Below are positions 63,780-64,000 of a stretch of DNA of 64,000 nucleotides, in pieces. Location: NCBI GenBank assembly GCA_017427985.1, contig JAFRRS010000011.1, forward strand, positions 123,926-187,925. Direction: 5' to 3'. Every line of letters starts with the position of its first letter. Position 1 is the stretch's first letter. Position numbers and translations under genes: made by a program. The notes beneath the pieces are model-generated. The model ran no database searches, was not told where the DNA came from, and saw only the letters and a list, made by a program, of their open reading frames with translations. The stretch is from Bacteroidales bacterium (GTDB lineage Bacteria > Bacteroidota > Bacteroidia > Bacteroidales > F082).

Positions 63780-64000
63780 ATGAGAAGGGTTTTCATCACG
63801 ATAATAGCTTTCAGCGGGTTGCTTCTCTCCTGTGTGAAGCAGCCCGAGCCCGTTGTGGTGCCGCAGCCACTGCCGTTTTCCTTCGACGGAAACCTTTTGC
63901 GCATCGACAGCCTGATGCAACACGATGCTGACTCGGCGCTGGTTTTATTATTGGACAAGGCGTGCCTTGTCCCAACGGGATGTGATGATTTATCCGATAG
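63780..64000 (+). CDS. Partial lipoprotein with an in-frame palindromic repeat (3' end missing)
   Basis: The frame starts at ATG 63780 and is open to the right edge (73 codons). It encodes MRRVFITIIAFSGLLLSC, a lipobox with Cys18, then a Pro-rich stretch (PVVVPQPLPF) and DSLMQHDADSALVLLLDKA. DSLMQHDADSAL-type sequence is common at the start of Bacteroidota lipoproteins with tetratricopeptide-like helices, but the rest is outside the window. Codons for about DKACLVPTGCDD are a palindrome of family 2, so the reading frame may be disrupted or extended by the repeat. Whether the gene is intact cannot be told here. Confidence 0.55.
   Translation, partial: MRRVFITIIAFSGLLLSCVKQPEPVVVPQPLPFSFDGNLLRIDSLMQHDADSALVLLLDKACLVPTGCDDLSD
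63953..63988. repeat. Palindrome family 2, copy inside the last gene
   Basis: GGACAAGGC and GCCTTGTCC arms (20 bases, one wobble) are followed by CAACGGGATGTGATGAT, matching 61499-61532 closely. It is read through by the gene at 63780. Confidence 0.75.

Overview
The window is a chromosome segment of a Bacteroidales-type member of the Bacteroidota, probably uncultured and perhaps gut-associated. The evidence is the TonB-dependent receptors with carboxypeptidase-regulatory plugs, the type IX secretion and gliding genes (GldD, GldE, a PorV-like protein, a SprA-plug-like protein, a C-terminal sorting domain), many short lipoproteins, and promoters with the Bacteroidota -7 box TAnnTTTG. The glycosidases (GH92, GH29, a GH5-like enzyme) suggest growth on complex or host glycans. 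No prophage, insertion sequence, CRISPR array or obvious island is visible. Gene density is high and intergenic gaps are AT-rich.

Layout. 1-3.2 kb: partial unknown gene, SPOR-domain protein, ruvB and a YitT-type membrane protein. 3.4-12.7 kb: cell-surface genes (TonB-type beta-barrel receptor, GH92 mannosidase, T9SS-secreted Asp-box protein, OB-fold-like lipoprotein, CorA). 12.8-17.5 kb: unknown secreted protein, gldD-gldE-ssb, then divergent HU and a 29-residue basic protein. 17.6-23.5 kb: RNase G, TrpRS, HflX, TatD, asparaginase, tRNA-Ser(GGA). 23.6-29.8 kb: ExbB-ExbD-ExbD motor operon, PriA, T9SS plug protein. 30-43 kb: ApbE and an NqrM-like protein, TyrRS, LtaS-like phosphotransferase, acyltransferase, GH5-like lipoprotein, a 1079-residue fused flavo-iron-sulfur oxidoreductase, THUMP methyltransferase, HIT protein, GreA. 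43-52.4 kb: three-gene operon of TonB receptor, large secreted protein and PorV-like protein. 52.7-64 kb: Rieske-like lipoprotein, leuS-GH29-ahcY operon, histidine kinase, archaeal-type prenylglyceryl phosphate synthase, S9 peptidase, partial lipoprotein.

The most unusual content is not a conventional gene cluster. (1) Three 3'-end elements are built from small hairpins bracketed by complementary AATGTG/CACATT hexamers. They fold as nested multi-way junctions and show a compensatory change. (2) A family of 28-bp palindromes (GTAG-RRR-CG ... CG-YYY-CTAC) occurs just after stop codons, with one copy translated in frame inside the fused oxidoreductase. (3) A second palindrome family (centre GCRTGC plus a conserved CNACGGGAT tail) has one copy in frame in the last gene. 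(4) Leucyl-tRNA synthetase carries an insertion of about 110 residues resembling a PD-(D/E)XK/DUF559 nuclease fold just before KMSKS. (5) The greA leader holds a strand-specific terminator-like hairpin between promoter and start codon, analogous to the E. coli greA leader.

All family assignments come from reading motifs; no database search was run. Promoters were recognised by eye from the TAnnTTTG box and, where present, a TTG/TTTG about 19-22 bases upstream.
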